From the NCBI RefSeq assembly GCF_019703515.2, contig NC_059373.1, positions 15,450,281 to 15,514,280 on the forward strand: DNA of 64,000 nt. The letters are read 5' to 3'. Below, piece by piece: positions 12,949 to 25,082 of this stretch (position 1 is its first letter; each line of letters starts with the position of its first letter). Made by a program: the position numbers and the translations under genes. The stretch comes from Myxocyprinus asiaticus. Its lineage: Eukaryota; Chordata; Actinopteri; Cypriniformes; Catostomidae. The notes beneath the pieces were generated by a model. That model was not told where the DNA came from. It did no database searches and saw only the letters and a program-made list of their open reading frames with translations.

Positions 12949-13144
12949 ACTATTTGAAAACTGTATTTTGTGTTTACTCAGGTTGCCTTTGTTTTATTTT
13001 ATATCTCGTTTGAGGGAACTGCATATCAATTCAAATTTCTTCCTTTTTAAAACAAAGTCCTTCCTTTTAAAACAATTTAGAAAGAAAAATTCACAAAAAT
13101 TTAAGAAATTGGAATGGGGCAAATACTTTTTCACATCACTGTAC

Positions 13145-13650
13145 ACAGTATGGTTTATTAACCCTCTCACAACATGGTTGGAAAAGTAGGTTTTATTTCT
13201 TATAGGAGTGCTTATGACTTTTAAAAGGGCAGTTCAACAGCATATAATTTGGTGGCTGTTTTGATTATAGTCGGTAGCCCACCCGTAATATAGGCTTGGG
13301 CTCACCCACTTGAATGTAAGAAGTGCTCTATACAGAGAGGACTTGTGAGGAGATGAAGGCCACGGCCAGCTTATAAAATCTCATGAACGTGTTTTGTGAG
13401 GACCATCCTGCTGCTGAACTTATGTCCTGTAAGGACACACCATTTGTCCACACCCATGAAGAGGCCATGCCTCTGGTTGAATGCAGATGTCGCGCTCCCC
13501 TAAGGAACTTTGACTAGATTATGTTTGCCTATTGACGAGCCAGCTTCAGGGCTTGGTATGCTGAGATAGTCACTACATAAACCTTGAGCATTCACGGGGT
13601 AAGACCAGCATCCAGCCGCTCTTGAAGGAATGTCAAAATATCAGCTATGG
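13145..13650 (-). pseudogene. DIRS tyrosine recombinase remnant
   Basis: On the minus strand near 13600-13500 the reading is LKVYVVTISAYQALKLARQ, like the N-terminal core-binding region of DIRS recombinases, then a stop. About 60 bases later it passes almost directly to a C-terminal stretch, SSAAGWSSQNTFMRFYKLAV (about 13420-13360). A full DIRS recombinase domain is several hundred residues, so most of the catalytic domain has been deleted. Recombinase normally integrates the circular intermediate. Family assignment rests on these two motifs and the element context. Confidence 0.7.
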
Positions 13651-13720
13651 GGCAGTTCACCGGGTCTTTACTACGTGAAGAGCACCAAGTTGCAAACACA
13701 TGCCATTTAAGTGCATAAAG

Positions 13721-15300
13721 TCATCTCGTGGACAGTGCTCTAGCCTGTAAAATGGTGTTCATCAACGACTGAGCCAATTCTGGCTCGTCTGATGTTCTCC
13801 ATTCAGAGGTCACATGTGTATGTTCCACAACTCTGGCTGGAGATGACAAATCTTGCCTTGTGCTTGAGAGGGAAGGTCTGTCCTCAGCAGTATTTCCCAT
13901 GGAGGGCCATCTAGTATTTCTATCATATCTGGAAACCAGGACTGATTGGGCCATTTCGGCGCAATTAAAAGAACTGTTTCCATGTCCACTCAGACTTTGC
14001 TGGTGACAGAATGAAGGAGGTGCACCGGGGGAAATGCATACTTGCATTTCGCCTGACATTTGTGAGCCAGCGCGTCCACGCCCAGCGGGGCTTGGGACAT
14101 GGATTACCAAAGGGGACAGTGGACATTCTCCACTGAGGTGAATAGGTCAACTTCTGCTTTGCCAAATATTTCCCAAATCCTCATCAATGTCTGAGGATGA
14201 AGTCTCCATTCCCCTGGTAATGCTCTCTGGTGTGACAACAGATCCACTCCGAAATTTAGACGGCCTGGGACATGTGTCGCACGCAATGAGAGTAGAGGAC
14301 GCCCACTCCATTGGAGGAGGCGTTGTGTCATGCTTATTAATTGTGGCGATTGGAGTCCGCCCTGGCGATTTATGTACGCCATTACTGTTGTGTTGTCCGA
14401 ATGAATCAGAACATGGTGATTCACAATATTGGAATGAAAAACTCTCAAAGCTAGCCAGTAGTTCTACGTTTCGCACCTGTCCAGGTGCCTAAAGTCGGGC
14501 GTCCATCGCACACTGTGCCCCAACCTGTGTTGGATGCATCTGTGGTCACCACTTTTGTTCTGAAAATTTGACCAAGTATAACACCCTGTTGGTAGAAGGC
14601 AGGCGCTGTCCATGGTGCTAGAGCAGCCAGACAGCGGCGAGTCACCGCAATGCGCCCGAGGCTCCAGGTGCAATGTGGAACATGTCTCTTGAGCCAGTAC
14701 TGGAGAGGTCTCATGTGTAACAGACCTAATGGTATGATGGCGGATGCTGCTGCCATAAAACCCAACATTCTCTGAAATGACTTCAGTGGCAGTGTTTTCC
14801 CGAGTTTGAACTGAGACTGGTCTGTATGTGCTCGTTCCTGAGGTGCACGCGCATGCCCACAGAGTCGAGATGAACTCCTAAAAAGGAGATTTGCTGGCTG
14901 GGGAAAAGTGTGCTTTTTGCCCAGTTGACATTCAGACCCAGATTTTTCAGATGGCAAAGCAGCAAGTCTCTGTGTTCACTCAGTAGTGCCTCTCATTGTG
15001 CTAGTAATAACCAATCGTCAAGGTAATTCAAAATACACACACCATTAATTTTCAGTGGGACGAGCGCCACATCGATACATTTCGTGAACATGTGGGGAGC
15101 CAGAAACAGACCAAAAGGAAGGACTTTGAATTGATACGCAGTTCCCTCTAACATGAATCTCAAAAACTGGCTGTGATGTGGTGCAATTGGTACATGAAAG
15201 TATGCGTCCTTCAGATCTATTGATGCAAACCAATCCTGAGTACGGATGTGCGATAAGATCTGTTTCTGAGTTAACATTTTGAATGGGCACTTCATGAGCG
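13721..15300 (-). pseudogene. DIRS reverse transcriptase-RNase H pseudogene
   Basis: The frame 14993-15295 holds RT palm motifs: SIDLKDAYFHVPIAP (motif A), KVLPFGLFLAPHMFTK, and ILNYLDDWLLLAQ (the YxDD active-site motif), followed by a stop. Frames 14783-14965 (LGLNVNWAKSTLFPSQQISF) and 14451-14957 continue into the connection and RNase H (VVTTDASNTGWGTVCDG). Frame 14104-14448 has SDNTTVMAYINRQGG and HVPGRLNFGVDLLS, the remaining RNase H carboxylate region. A further frame (13721-14110) covers the spacer before the recombinase. Catalytic motifs survive but at least four frame breaks separate them. Confidence 0.9.
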
Positions 15301-15307
15301 CATGAGC

Positions 15308-16195
15308 TTAGCTTAAAAAACCTGGAGCACCTACATGCTGTGGAGTGCTGAACCAGCTTGGCCCACTGCTGTATAAGCTCTTCCATCCCATTGCAGTATT
15401 ATGGTAGAGGTGAGCTGCGACCGCCTGTTCCACCAGGGGAAGCTTTGAGTAGCCTTTATCCTCAGCACGATCCACTTTTGTGAGGACGGCAGCACCTTCG
15501 ACCTGAATGCTCAAAGAGTAAGGTGTACTTTGTGAGCTCCGTGTGGACCTCAGGGAAGAATGGTGTGCTCCTCCTGTCTGTTGACGACGGCCGATTTGCA
15601 AAAACCATTCATCCAGGCGAGACTTTTCTGGCTCTTCTAGAGGGGACCACTCAAGCTCTTCAACCCCTCTTGTAAGGATGCGAAGAAGCTCCTTGTCTGT
15701 GGCATGTGCACATTCTTCATCCTGGCTGGGGAAAGGGGTGGTAACATCCACCATGGACCACTCGCCTGAAGCTGAGAGTGACACAGCATCATCCCCATCG
15801 TCAGAGCCACCAAACGTAGAGGCCATGCTCTCCAATAGAGGGCCGGAGCTCATCACGTGCATATTGCACAGGCGAGGTCGTTAGATTGGATGTTCGGGGG
15901 GCTCGCAGGGCTTGCACCGACATGAAATCCTCCTCTAATTCTTCCAGCACAACCTCACTGCCACGCTGTGCCTCCTCATGTGGTCCCTCGGGACTTAACA
16001 CAGAAAAGATGGGTGGGAGGGCATGAGAGGCTGGATCTCAGAACAAGGTCGATACTAGAGCGCAATGTCCGGAGATTCATGCCCTCACAGTGAGGGCAGT
16101 CTGTCTGCATAAGAGCTGCTTGTGCGTGGGCATGGCTCAGGCTCATCAGGCGGTGGGATGTGCCGTTCACATAGGTAACACTTGCGGAACGACAT
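15308..16195 (-). pseudogene. DIRS gag-like ORF pseudogene
   Basis: The first codon is at 16193-16195 (MSFRKCYLCERHIPP), with a CxxC pair followed in another frame by QTDCPHCEGMNLRTLRS, a second CxxC that would form a zinc-binding module. The frame 15308-15862 then carries an acidic stretch (FGGSDDGDD) and LEWSPLEEPEKSRLDEWF, matching the corresponding region of the DIRS copy at 25.4-26.0 kb (LEWNPPLSPEPSRLDDWF). Presumed role: nucleocapsid-like RNA binding. At least two frame breaks. Confidence 0.78.
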
Positions 16196-16231
16196 CTTTA
16201 AAAAGATGCGTATCACACAAGCGGCTCTTTA

Positions 16232-16276
16232 GTTAATATTGTGTGTGTGTGTGTGTGTATGTGTGTGTGTGTGTGA
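16232..16276. repeat. (TG)n microsatellite within the DIRS 5' region
   Basis: Interrupted TG run, about 40 bases, with one TATG interruption. Confidence 0.9.
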
Positions 16277-16752
16277 TATATATAAGGATACAGTAACTCC
16301 AGCCAGAGCACTGTGGGAAGCAGGTAGGAGTTTCGCTGAAGCGTCATGTTGATCAACATCTGAAGTGAAGAACCAGTTCACCGAGAGCGTCTTCAAGTGG
16401 AGAACTCATCACCGGAAAACACAGGAGTGGAAAGCCTCTCGATGCAGGCGCTGAGCACAGGCAATGCGTCGTCCTGTTCGTGTCTTGCTGAGAAGTTCCA
16501 TCCGCTGTAAGTGTATCGATGGCGAAGCAGAAAGGGTTCCATGATGAAGACAAATTTCGCAGTCTTGAAGGAAGAAAATTCTGAAGAAATGGTGAATGAG
16601 TGCCCGCTTATATAGGCCGACTTCGCACCTATAAGGACACCATTGCCAATCAGAGGATTGGAGTGATTGTATAAGGGTTTCTACAAGGTCGTGTAGAAGG
16701 ACACTCCCCATAGTGCTTAGAGCAATGTTGAGTGAACTGAATCAAAAGGGAA

Positions 16753-17673
16753 CTAAATATAAGCAGAATTTCATTTATGCTGAAGAGACAAATTTCACAG
16801 CTTAAGGAAACATTGTTGACATTTCTTGTAATACTCCATGCAGATCATGTTTCTGATTTAAAACCTTGCCTTTGTTGATTATATATTAGATCTCTGTTAG
16901 CATGTTTTCTATAAAAGTACAGGATACTTGCAATACCCTTAACCAAGGACTGCGTCTGTTTCTTTTAGAAAAAAAAAAAAAAATCTTAGTAAGTAATTTT
17001 GTCTTGTTTCCAGGTAAAAATATCAAAACATTCTTGAAACAAGATAAATTTACCTGAGAAGCAAAATTGTGTATGATAAGACATATTCAGAATATATATT
17101 AAAATAAATGTATTTGTTTTGCCATTGGCATTGTTTTTTTCTTCTTTATTTTAATCATAAACCTTGCCAGATTTGTTGGATTTATGCTTAAAACAAGAAA
17201 AAACGATTTGCCAATGGTGTAAGAAAAGTTAATTTAAGATATACACTATTTACTTTACTATAGGCCTGTATATTAGCATGAGTGTGAGTACGTCTATGTA
17301 TACTCCTGCGCTCACATCTGTGTGCAGTAACCAAGGTTACTAGGATCAAATGCAGGCATATCGATCCCTCTTTTTCTCACCCTCAGATCAGCCTCTGCTC
17401 AAATGGTAAATGTTGTCAGAACAATAAAAAATTTAAGACAACTGAGCTTTGCATAAAGTCTCACAGGAAAGTTTAGAGGTAATAAATCACTCCAAATCGT
17501 GTCGAACCTGCATTCCAATTTCAGAGGGCAGGGGTGCAGTGCGCTATTGCTGATTCGATCACCAGACGGGGCAAGGTGCTGTGTCTTATCAGTGTATCTT
17601 TTCTATCAGCGGGGTCTTTGGGTTTGAAAGCTTGATGTTTGGGAATTGGCCTCTGTAGGAAGATAGATCCTAC
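16753..17673. other. Non-coding DNA with an old inverted repeat
   Basis: Motifs such as TCTTGTTTCCAGGTAAAAATATC (about 17001) and CTTAAAACAAGAAAAAACG (about 17188) resemble a dispersed fish repeat rich in TCTTGTTTT/AAAACAAGA arms. I see no coding content. Confidence 0.4.
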
Positions 17674-17676
17674 TGT

Positions 17677-17849
17677 TTAAAGGGATAGTTTACCCAAAAA
17701 TGAGGAAATGTTAGGCAGAATGAAAGTGAATAGTGACTGAGGCTTAGATTCTGCCTAAAATCTCCTTTTGAGTTCCACAAAAGAAAGTCAGTCATACAGG
17801 TTTGGAACAACATGAAGGTGTGTGAATGATGACACATATGCATTTTTGT
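17677..17849. mobile_element. Short TTAA-type foldback MITE, right end lost
   Basis: Starts TTAAAGGGATAGTTTACCCAAAAATGA. The core has paired motifs (GTTAGGCAGAATGAAAGTGAAT against GACTGAGGCTTAGATTCTGCC) and the right arm TACAGGTTTGGAACAACATGAAGG. The closing TTTTTGGGTGAACTATCCCTTTAA end is missing, and the left arm is shortened by a deletion just after the terminus. TTAA flanks suggest mobilisation by a piggyBac-type transposase; that is inference. Confidence 0.78.
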
Positions 17850-18063
17850 CTTATCAAGCACACAAATTCAGGCTTGAGAGCTACTAATATATATGCACCA
17901 TCAGCAGGGGAATAGTGGAACTAATAGCAGAAGGCCGGTATTATAATAAAGGCTTTAGAGGAATTCATGTGTCTGCAGCAAAAGGTTGCTTGTAAAGGAT
18001 ACACAGAGGCACTTGTGTAGAAGAAATTGATTTGTGTCTTTGTCAATAGTGTGTGTGTATGTG

Positions 18064-18126
<63 letters not shown>

Positions 18127-18406
18127 GGGTGGGTTTGGGTGGTTTACGAGGACATTGTTTTAGGTTACAAACTGGTAATTACAATGGTATTATGCTATAA
18201 ATGTGGTTCATGATGAAAATTCTTGTGTCCCCATAATTCAAATCACTTAAAAAACATACTAAACGATGTTTAGTTGAAAATGTAAAAATGCAGAACGTTT
18301 TTTGTGAGGGTTAGGTTTAGGGGTAGGGTTAAAGGGTTGAATCTATAGTTCGTACAGTATAAAAATCATTATGTCTGTGGACAGTCCTCATAAGGATAGC
18401 CACACC

Positions 18407-18458
<52 letters not shown>

Positions 18459-20187
18459 CTTTTACAGGAAAATAACATGGAAAGGAAGGGATAGAGACTG
18501 TGTACTCTTTAGTATTAGCATGAATACTACAGCTGCTACAGACAATGTATGTTTCTCAATCCCACCTTGAGAAGTCAAAGCAACTGGAGAGAAGAAAAGG
18601 ATAACCTTGACTTGTAAAGAATGGGAGAGAGAGAGAAGCTCTGTTCCAACCTAGTGAGCTGCCATGCTGTCTACTGTCTACTTGTCCATAATAAATGTGC
18701 TAATCCCACCCCCCAATTCATCTGATTGGTCTATTATTTTAAAATGAACATGGAGCCACTGTGCTGCATTCAAAAGTTGAACTGCTTTTAGCCTGATGCG
18801 TCATCTTAAAACCCCATTGAACTCAATAACATTGACATTTTTTATTGATACTTTTCAATATTGAATGAAATATAAGTACTGTAGATTTATAGTCTGCATT
18901 TCTTTCTCTTGCTTTGTCTGACATCTTGGATTTTTTTTATTTTATTTTATTTTTTATTTTTTTTACTTTTTGCAGTGCATTCTGGGATTTCATTTTCCAT
19001 TGAGAATACATAAAATGGTGCCATAGAATTTGGCCAAAACACAGTATCTTAGAAGACTCAGGTCTTTCAGGTTTTTACTGACCTGCAGAGAGAGAGAGAG
19101 AGGTCTATAACCCACAAGCACTGTTACCGTGGGTTTCCCGCACAGATGGCGGACTTAAGTGTGTGGGAAAACCTAGAGATTTTCCTGAATCAGAGCTAAA
19201 TTCACACTTAGTGTTTTAATTGGACTCCATACGAATGTTCATTTTTTCCAGTATGGAGCAGAAGCTTTGAGTGGAATCTTGTGTGAAAACTAGGTGGAAA
19301 TACACATTATTATGTCATGAAATAATGCATACACATTCCGCATTTACCATAAGGTGCATGCGCTATTGGTGGATGCGGAAATGTGGCTGCACTCCCGAAC
19401 GGTTAAATGTGCTTCATGGTCAATGCCCGTCCTGCGAGTGATTAACATAAGCAGTCCCTTATGTCTTACGTGAATGCAAACAGGTGCAACAAATCAGGAA
19501 TGTGTCAAAATGTTGTTGTTTCTTTGCTGCATAAGACTTTGCAGTGTAAACGCACTAATGCAGCCTAATAGAGCCTAATAGATCTGCTGTCTATTATGTT
19601 GTTAATATTAATCAAAAAACAATTATTTCAACAATGAAAAATAAGCTTTTATTTATTTGTTATTATTAGCCTACTATGTTCTTGGTTTATTTTATACTTA
19701 GGCTACTTCTTTAGTATTATTACAATTTACCTGAATAATTAAACAAAAAAAACAAAGTAGTGTTTAATTAAGAAACACTTAGGCAACATGCCATTGTTTT
19801 TATTTAATATGTTCAAATTAACAATGATATTTAACTTTTTAAATAAAGGAGTGTGTTCAATAGCATATCAATTTTTACTGTGGTATTTAATTTCAAATGT
19901 TGAGAATTGTGAAATTTCACTGATGTTGGTATTTGGTACCAACAAACATTTTTGGCATATATACCAAAAGGTTCTACCCAACAGAACTAGTATTTGCTCA
20001 GCAAGAACAAAAGTTATAGGGAACATTGCCCAAAAGCCATTGACATCCTGCTCTTGACTCATGAAAACACAATTAATAGAAGGATATGTGAGTGTCATGT
20101 GACCTAAATGGTTATGACATGACCTTAATTATGAATGTTTGTGCATCAAGGGCTGAAGAGCTCAAAGGTGGGGGGTGGGGTGTACAG
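17850..20187. other. Unassigned DNA with two TG microsatellites
   Basis: (TG)n runs at about 18068-18124 and 18411-18455 flank roughly 285 bases containing GGTTAGGTTTAGGGGTAGGG. Further on are a T-rich low-complexity stretch (18930-18965) and a GA run (19087-19101). No gene is recognised; the frame at 19788-20057 has no domain. Confidence 0.5.
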
Positions 20188-20243
20188 GTTTTACTATCCT
20201 TGTGGGGACCAAATGTCCCCACAAGTATAGTAAAACCTGAAAT
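20188..20243. repeat. Near-perfect hairpin
   Basis: AGGTTTTACTATCCTTGTGG... is followed by its inverse after a loop of about 6 bases (CAAATG), ending ...AAAACCT. There is one mismatch in arms of about 23 bases. This could be a very small foldback element or the end of a larger one. Confidence 0.85.
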
Positions 20244-20306
20244 CACCTACGTTGTGAGGACCAGCCAGCGGCTAATATATATTAATATACATATATATAT
20301 ATATAT

Positions 20307-21106
20307 TAGGGCTGTCAGTCGATTACAATTTTTAATCAATTTAATTACGTTATGCCGATTAATTAATCGCATGCATAAATATTTGCTGAGAAAGCCCCTC
20401 AAATAACAATAATTCTATATATAATGATTAAATAATTATAAATAAAATATATACAGTATATACTCTACAATGCAGATAATTAAAATGCATTACGTTATTT
20501 TGGCACACAAGTAAAGCATTAAAAAAAGACAAAACAAAAAGTGGCTTTAGTATACAATAGATTGTTTATTTCCGTATTACTGAACATAAGCCTATCATTG
20601 GCCTACAGTTCATAGCAATCCATTTTGCAATTTAATTCATCAATCAGTCCAAGATTTATTATAAGGGCTTCACATGACATTGTACACCTGCATCAGGCGG
20701 ATGCTTTTGGAGCGTCTCGGTTGCAACACGTCATAAATGTACCGTTTTCAGGTCGCTATGTGAAGTTAAATGAAGCTTAAAGCTTAGAAAAACAAGTCTT
20801 GAGATCCCTGCATTTGGATTTGCACGCCATCAAGCTGTTTTTAACTCAAGAACGTGTTCTCATCTTGTGCTGTCTGCTATCAGTAAGTGAGATTTGCTCT
20901 CGGCCTGTATAAGCTGTGTGTTGCCTATAAAGTGAGTTTCTCTTACTGCCCCCTGGAGAAAACAGGTGGTACTCCAAGCTTGAATTTCTCAGATATAAGG
21001 AATATTCCTTATGGTCCGGGGACATGATTAATTGCGTTAGTTTTTTTTAACGCATTATTTTTAATATAATTAATCACACCGAAGTAACGCGTTAAATCGA
21101 CAGCCT
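20307..21106. mobile_element. hAT-like non-autonomous element
   Basis: Left end TAGGGCTGTCAGTCGATTA; right end TTAAATCGACAGCCT. The internal sequence (ATAAGCCTATCATTGGCC, GGATGCTTTTGGAGCGTC) is shared with the element at 30924-33299, which defines both as one family. No transposase. The right terminus has decayed and the flanks are (AT)n, so the target duplication is unreadable. hAT membership is inferred from the relative's 8-base duplication. Confidence 0.75.
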
Positions 21107-22873
21107 GTGTGTATATATATATAAAATATACATATTATAGTTTCTATAATTTAATTAATTTCATATTTTTTTCCATGTTTAAGGACACTGGGAGTATGTG
21201 ATTTTTGCGTATGTGTGGTTTCAGTTGTTCCTAAATTTTTTGGTACATTTTGAATAAAGTTTTGTGCCAACTTATTAATGAATATTGATTTGTTCTTGAA
21301 AGCGTTCATACACAGATTTCACGCACAAAAACTTGTGTATACACGGTTAGTGAATGAGGCCTAATGTAAGGATCCTGCAATGTCTGTTTGGTCTTTTCTT
21401 AATCTTTAGTGGCAGGATTCTGACATCCTTGTTCTTTGTTGTTATTGGTACATTCTGTTTATATTTTGTCTCTGCCCTGCCTGTTTCTGTTCTCTCTGCT
21501 TTTTCCTGATTATCTGTTCATTCGCTACACCTGCCCTCCTCGTTTGCCTAATGTTTTTTCCCTCTTTATATTCTTCTTGTGTCTCTTGTCTTGAGCTGGA
21601 TTCTTCCTCTTGGCTTCCCATTCAGTCATTTTTTTTCTTCCCTGTCAGTCTGGTTGATTCTTGTTTACACTGTTTATCTGTATTTTGGTCTGGTTTAGTT
21701 TTTGTTCCCCTATTTTGGTTTCAACCTCTCATGGGTTGTTTTGATTTCAATTTTTTTTTCCTTTTTTTTTTTTTTTTTTTTAACATGGCATTTCTGTGTT
21801 TGATTTTTGTTTCCTTTTTTTTTTTATTATTATTGAAGGTTTTTTATTTTTTTTGGTTTACTCTGTCTGCACTTAGGTTCTTCTCACTGTAAACTGTATA
21901 AACCTTAACCAAAACAAGAAAAAACAGGTTGCTTGTGCACTAGCACTGATTTGCTTGGCATCTTCTCTTTTGTCTCTCTGACAGTGGAGTTTGATTTGCA
22001 TGCCAACTGCATTTGATATATGCCAGACACCTTCACTATATGCCAATCAAACAGTGGTGTTCATATCTGGGTTTCATTTTTAAGAATTCTCTACCTAAAA
22101 TATGAATAAGGGAGAAAATGCATCAGCACATGACCTTTAAGAGAGCAATCCTTCAGCATGAGAGCCAAAATGCCATTGATGAAAGGAGAAAGCGGTATGA
22201 AAATGCCTCCATAGGAGCTTTCGAGAGCATTTAATGTCTTCACAAAGCTTCCGCTGAAAAGGATGTGTGGTGGGCTCTGAGCTAAAGATCCCCAATCAGC
22301 ACATCTTATCTGAGAAAAGGAGGGCAGATTGTGATGATCGCTCCTTGTCTATTTCTCCCCCCTGGAATGTGTCATCAGTCCATCACAGAATAACTATCTA
22401 CACACCCTTACCACCTCCTGTGCCTCCTCCTCTCCACAGTTCCTCTTGTGTGGAGCAATCAAAAATTGCAGATGGACAACCGAGGGGTTACAGGCAGAGG
22501 GCTTTTTTATGTTGTGGTTCCTCAGTGCTGTAATTTACAGCAGTATCACAGAGTTTGTCTATCTGTGGCCACATTTCACAGTACGTAAGGGACTGCTTAT
22601 TACCTGCTCCCTGCAGAGGGGACATCAAAAACCATGTGGTCCCTCTGAGACTCATGCCTGCATTGGTATAGACATCCCCGTCGCTTCAAATATCATGGCA
22701 TAGGAAGATACACTGTTGAAGAATCTGGAAAGCTTAATGTCTCGGTAGGAGTTGACCGATGGGCAGATAAAAGAAAACTAGGGTTTGGGAAAGTGGGGAG
22801 ATTTACATAATGGGGCGAATTCACTAAATGGTTGCACCAGTTTTGTGCAAGCTTTCGAAGTGCAAAAGCCTGC
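21107..22873. other. Unassigned non-coding DNA
   Basis: T-rich low-complexity stretches at about 21748-21782 and 21812-21855 create a spurious open frame (21551-21892). Frames at 22267-22533 and 22446-22703 have no recognisable domain. Confidence 0.4.
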
Positions 22874-22956
22874 TTAAAGGAATGTTCCGGGTTCAATACA
22901 AGTTAAGCTCAGTCAACAGCATTTGTGGCATAATGTAGATTTCCACAGAAATATTC

Positions 22957-23312
22957 AAATCCTGGGCATGCTGAGTGACTCCAATCAGGCTTCCTAAGCA
23001 ACCAACTGGCCTGGTTGTTAGGGTGGGTAGAGTCACGTTGGGTTAATTTCCTCGTGGTCGCTATAATGTGGTTCTTGCTCTCGGTGGGGCGCGTGGTGAG
23101 TTGTGCGTGGATGCCGCAGAGAATAGTGTGAGCCTCCACACGCGCTAGGTCTCTGCAGTAATGCGCTCAACAAGCCACGTGATAAGATGCGTGGATTGAC
23201 GGTCTCAGATGTGGAGGCAACTGAGATTCGTCCTCTGCCACCTGGATTGAGGCGAGTCACTACGCCTCCACGAGGACCTAGAGTGCACTGGGAATTGGGC
23301 ATTCCAAATTGG
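22957..23312. repeat. GC-rich dispersed repeat, SINE-like in size
   Basis: A block of about 355 bases, much more GC-rich than its flanks, running from AAATCCTGGGCATGCTGAG to GGGCATTCCAAATTGG, with internal short inverted motifs (GTGTGAGCCTCCACACGCGC). It looks like a repeat I associate with cyprinid genomes, but I cannot name the family with certainty. No clear tRNA A/B box pair or poly-A tail. Confidence 0.55.
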
Positions 23313-23359
23313 TGTAGTGCGCTACGTTTAGGAGCGGGTTTGGTTATTAGCAATAATTA

Positions 23360-23800
23360 ATAATTATCAAAGATAACTCTTTGGAGGCTCGTGCCTCTTC
23401 TGGGTGATGGCGAAAGCAGCTATGGTAGCGGAGGCTTCGTCGATATACAGCAAATACTCCTCGTGTAGGGCTTTACACAGAGCTGTGTAGCGGTTTCGAG
23501 TACCAGTCGGCAGCATTTCCATGAACGCATGGACACTGCTTCCTGTGGTCTTCCATATAAGCTTGAGTTTTTCACGCGACGAAGCATAAGGCAAATCAAC
23601 CAGGCAGTGCTCAGTTTCTCTGAGATAATTGTCGATGTTTGAAACTCGATTACTTGGGTCAAAGCGCTCTATGTCCCCTGCGAGGGACTCGAGTTGTCAG
23701 ATTCGCAAGCGTTGGTGTTGGTATGACCGCGGGTCGTCCGAGTCATCCGAAACATCATAGTCACTCGGATCGCTATAGCGATGCGGACGACTTCCTCCCC
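23360..23800 (-). pseudogene. Fragment of an LTR-retroelement gag-like ORF
   Basis: Minus-strand frames 23367-23594 (SREKLKLIWKTTGSSVHAF..., then LHEEYLLYIDEASATIAAF) and 23420-23662 overlap, with an acidic N-terminal part in a third frame (to about 23800). The pattern resembles the gag of Gypsy or retrovirus-like elements in fish. No LTR, protease or polymerase is adjacent and there are frame breaks, so this is a dead fragment. Assignment is from pattern memory and should be treated as tentative. Confidence 0.5.
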
Positions 23801-24286
23801 TTCGTGGAACAATAAAAAACTCACTGTTTCAAAAATATAGACAAGACATAAAGAATATGCATGTAAACATGATTTTAGTGTGATAAAATCACTTACTAAC
23901 ATTTTCTGTGGTAAGTACCATTTCTGTGTAAAGTTATGGCCAATTTTACAACTTCGTTACCATGATGATGTAATGTGAACAAACCATAAAACCCTAAAAC
24001 AACTGTAAAATTACAATTTAAACTTTACAGCTCAAATAATACATGAGTTTAACAGAATAATTAACATGTGCTTTTATAAAATTATAAGCTGCACATTTCT
24101 GCTTTTAAACCCTCTAAAAATTGCCCCCATTCACTTCCATTGTAAGTGCCTCACTATAACCTCTATTTTTGCTTTTTTTAAAGAAACGGAGGAATGAGTC
24201 GAAATTAATTTGAATGGTAATCAACATTATGCCACAAATGCTTTCGATTGAGCTGAACTTGTACTGAACCCAGAACATTCCTTTAA

Positions 24287-24884
24287 CAAGGTGCTAAATG
24301 TGCTGAATTAGCACTTTGTCGTTAATATTTAAAGTTTGACGATGTCATTCTTATCAGCGCAATCATAATTTTTAGATGTGTTTGCGCCACTTTCTTCAGT
24401 GAATGGGGTGCTAAAACAATGCAGACAGCACTTCACAAATCATTCTAAGTTAAGTCCCCCCAATGTGTTCTCATGGTTGTATAATTGTATATATAAGGGA
24501 TTCATATATAATTGTATGTGTGTAGTGTGCAGAGGCATATTTTTTCTGCCACAGCACTGATCCTGAATGTGCTGTTGATAATGCTGGACTTGAAGTCATG
24601 TGAGGACTTTATAGAGACATGACTCTTACTTCTGTGGTTAGTACCAGTCTTATAAAACTGATGGCTTGGCGACCCCAGCATGATAAAATTAAACTCATGA
24701 ACATCATAAAACAGTAGGCCACCCCAGTCGCCACTAAAAGCTTTGTTGGATATAACTCTGATGAAAAACTGTACACATCTTTCAGCATAAGTCGTAATCA
24801 GTCACTTTAATTTATTTATTCATCAATGTTTATGCTCCATAACTGCTGACATGCAGACCACAGCCTTCGTTTGCAGCCTACATA
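24287..24884. other. Unassigned non-coding DNA
   Basis: No gene or element recognised. Confidence 0.4.
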
Positions 24885-25070
24885 CAGTGGGCTCAAAAGT
24901 GTGAGTCCACATTAAAATATGGAATTCAAAATCGAATTTAAAGCTGGAAATAAATAAACCTGAAACAAGTTTTAGTAAAATGTACAACAAAGAAACGTTA
25001 TGATGCAAAATATTTAAGATTTTGCAATGTCAAGTAAGCATATTGTGGCATTGACCGTGTTAACAGCTTT
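24885..25070. mobile_element. Possible single Tc1-like terminal repeat
   Basis: TA followed by CAGTGGGCTCAAAAGTGTGA resembles a Tc1-type terminal repeat. No transposase or second end follows before the DIRS element starts, so this would be a truncated remnant. Confidence 0.35.
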
Positions 25071-25082
25071 TTATGAAAGTTC

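Larger units (their letters stand above)
22874..24286. mobile_element. TTAA-flanked element carrying other repeats
   Basis: Left end TTAAAGGAATGTTCCGGGTTC with AGTTAAGCTCAGTCAACAGC; right end GCTTTCGATTGAGCTGAACT...GAACATTCCTTTAA. The two ends are inverted copies of about 75 bases flanked by TTAA (22874-22877 and 24283-24286). The interior carries a GC-rich repeat (22957-23312) and a retroelement gag fragment (about 23360-23800). The remaining internal sequence (e.g. CATGATTTTAGTGTGATAA) is shared with the copies ending at 27876 and 51321. Confidence 0.85.

Noticed and set aside
21551..21892. Open frame of 113 codons, Phe-rich, membrane-like
   Set aside because: Produced by T runs; low complexity, no start context or conservation signal.
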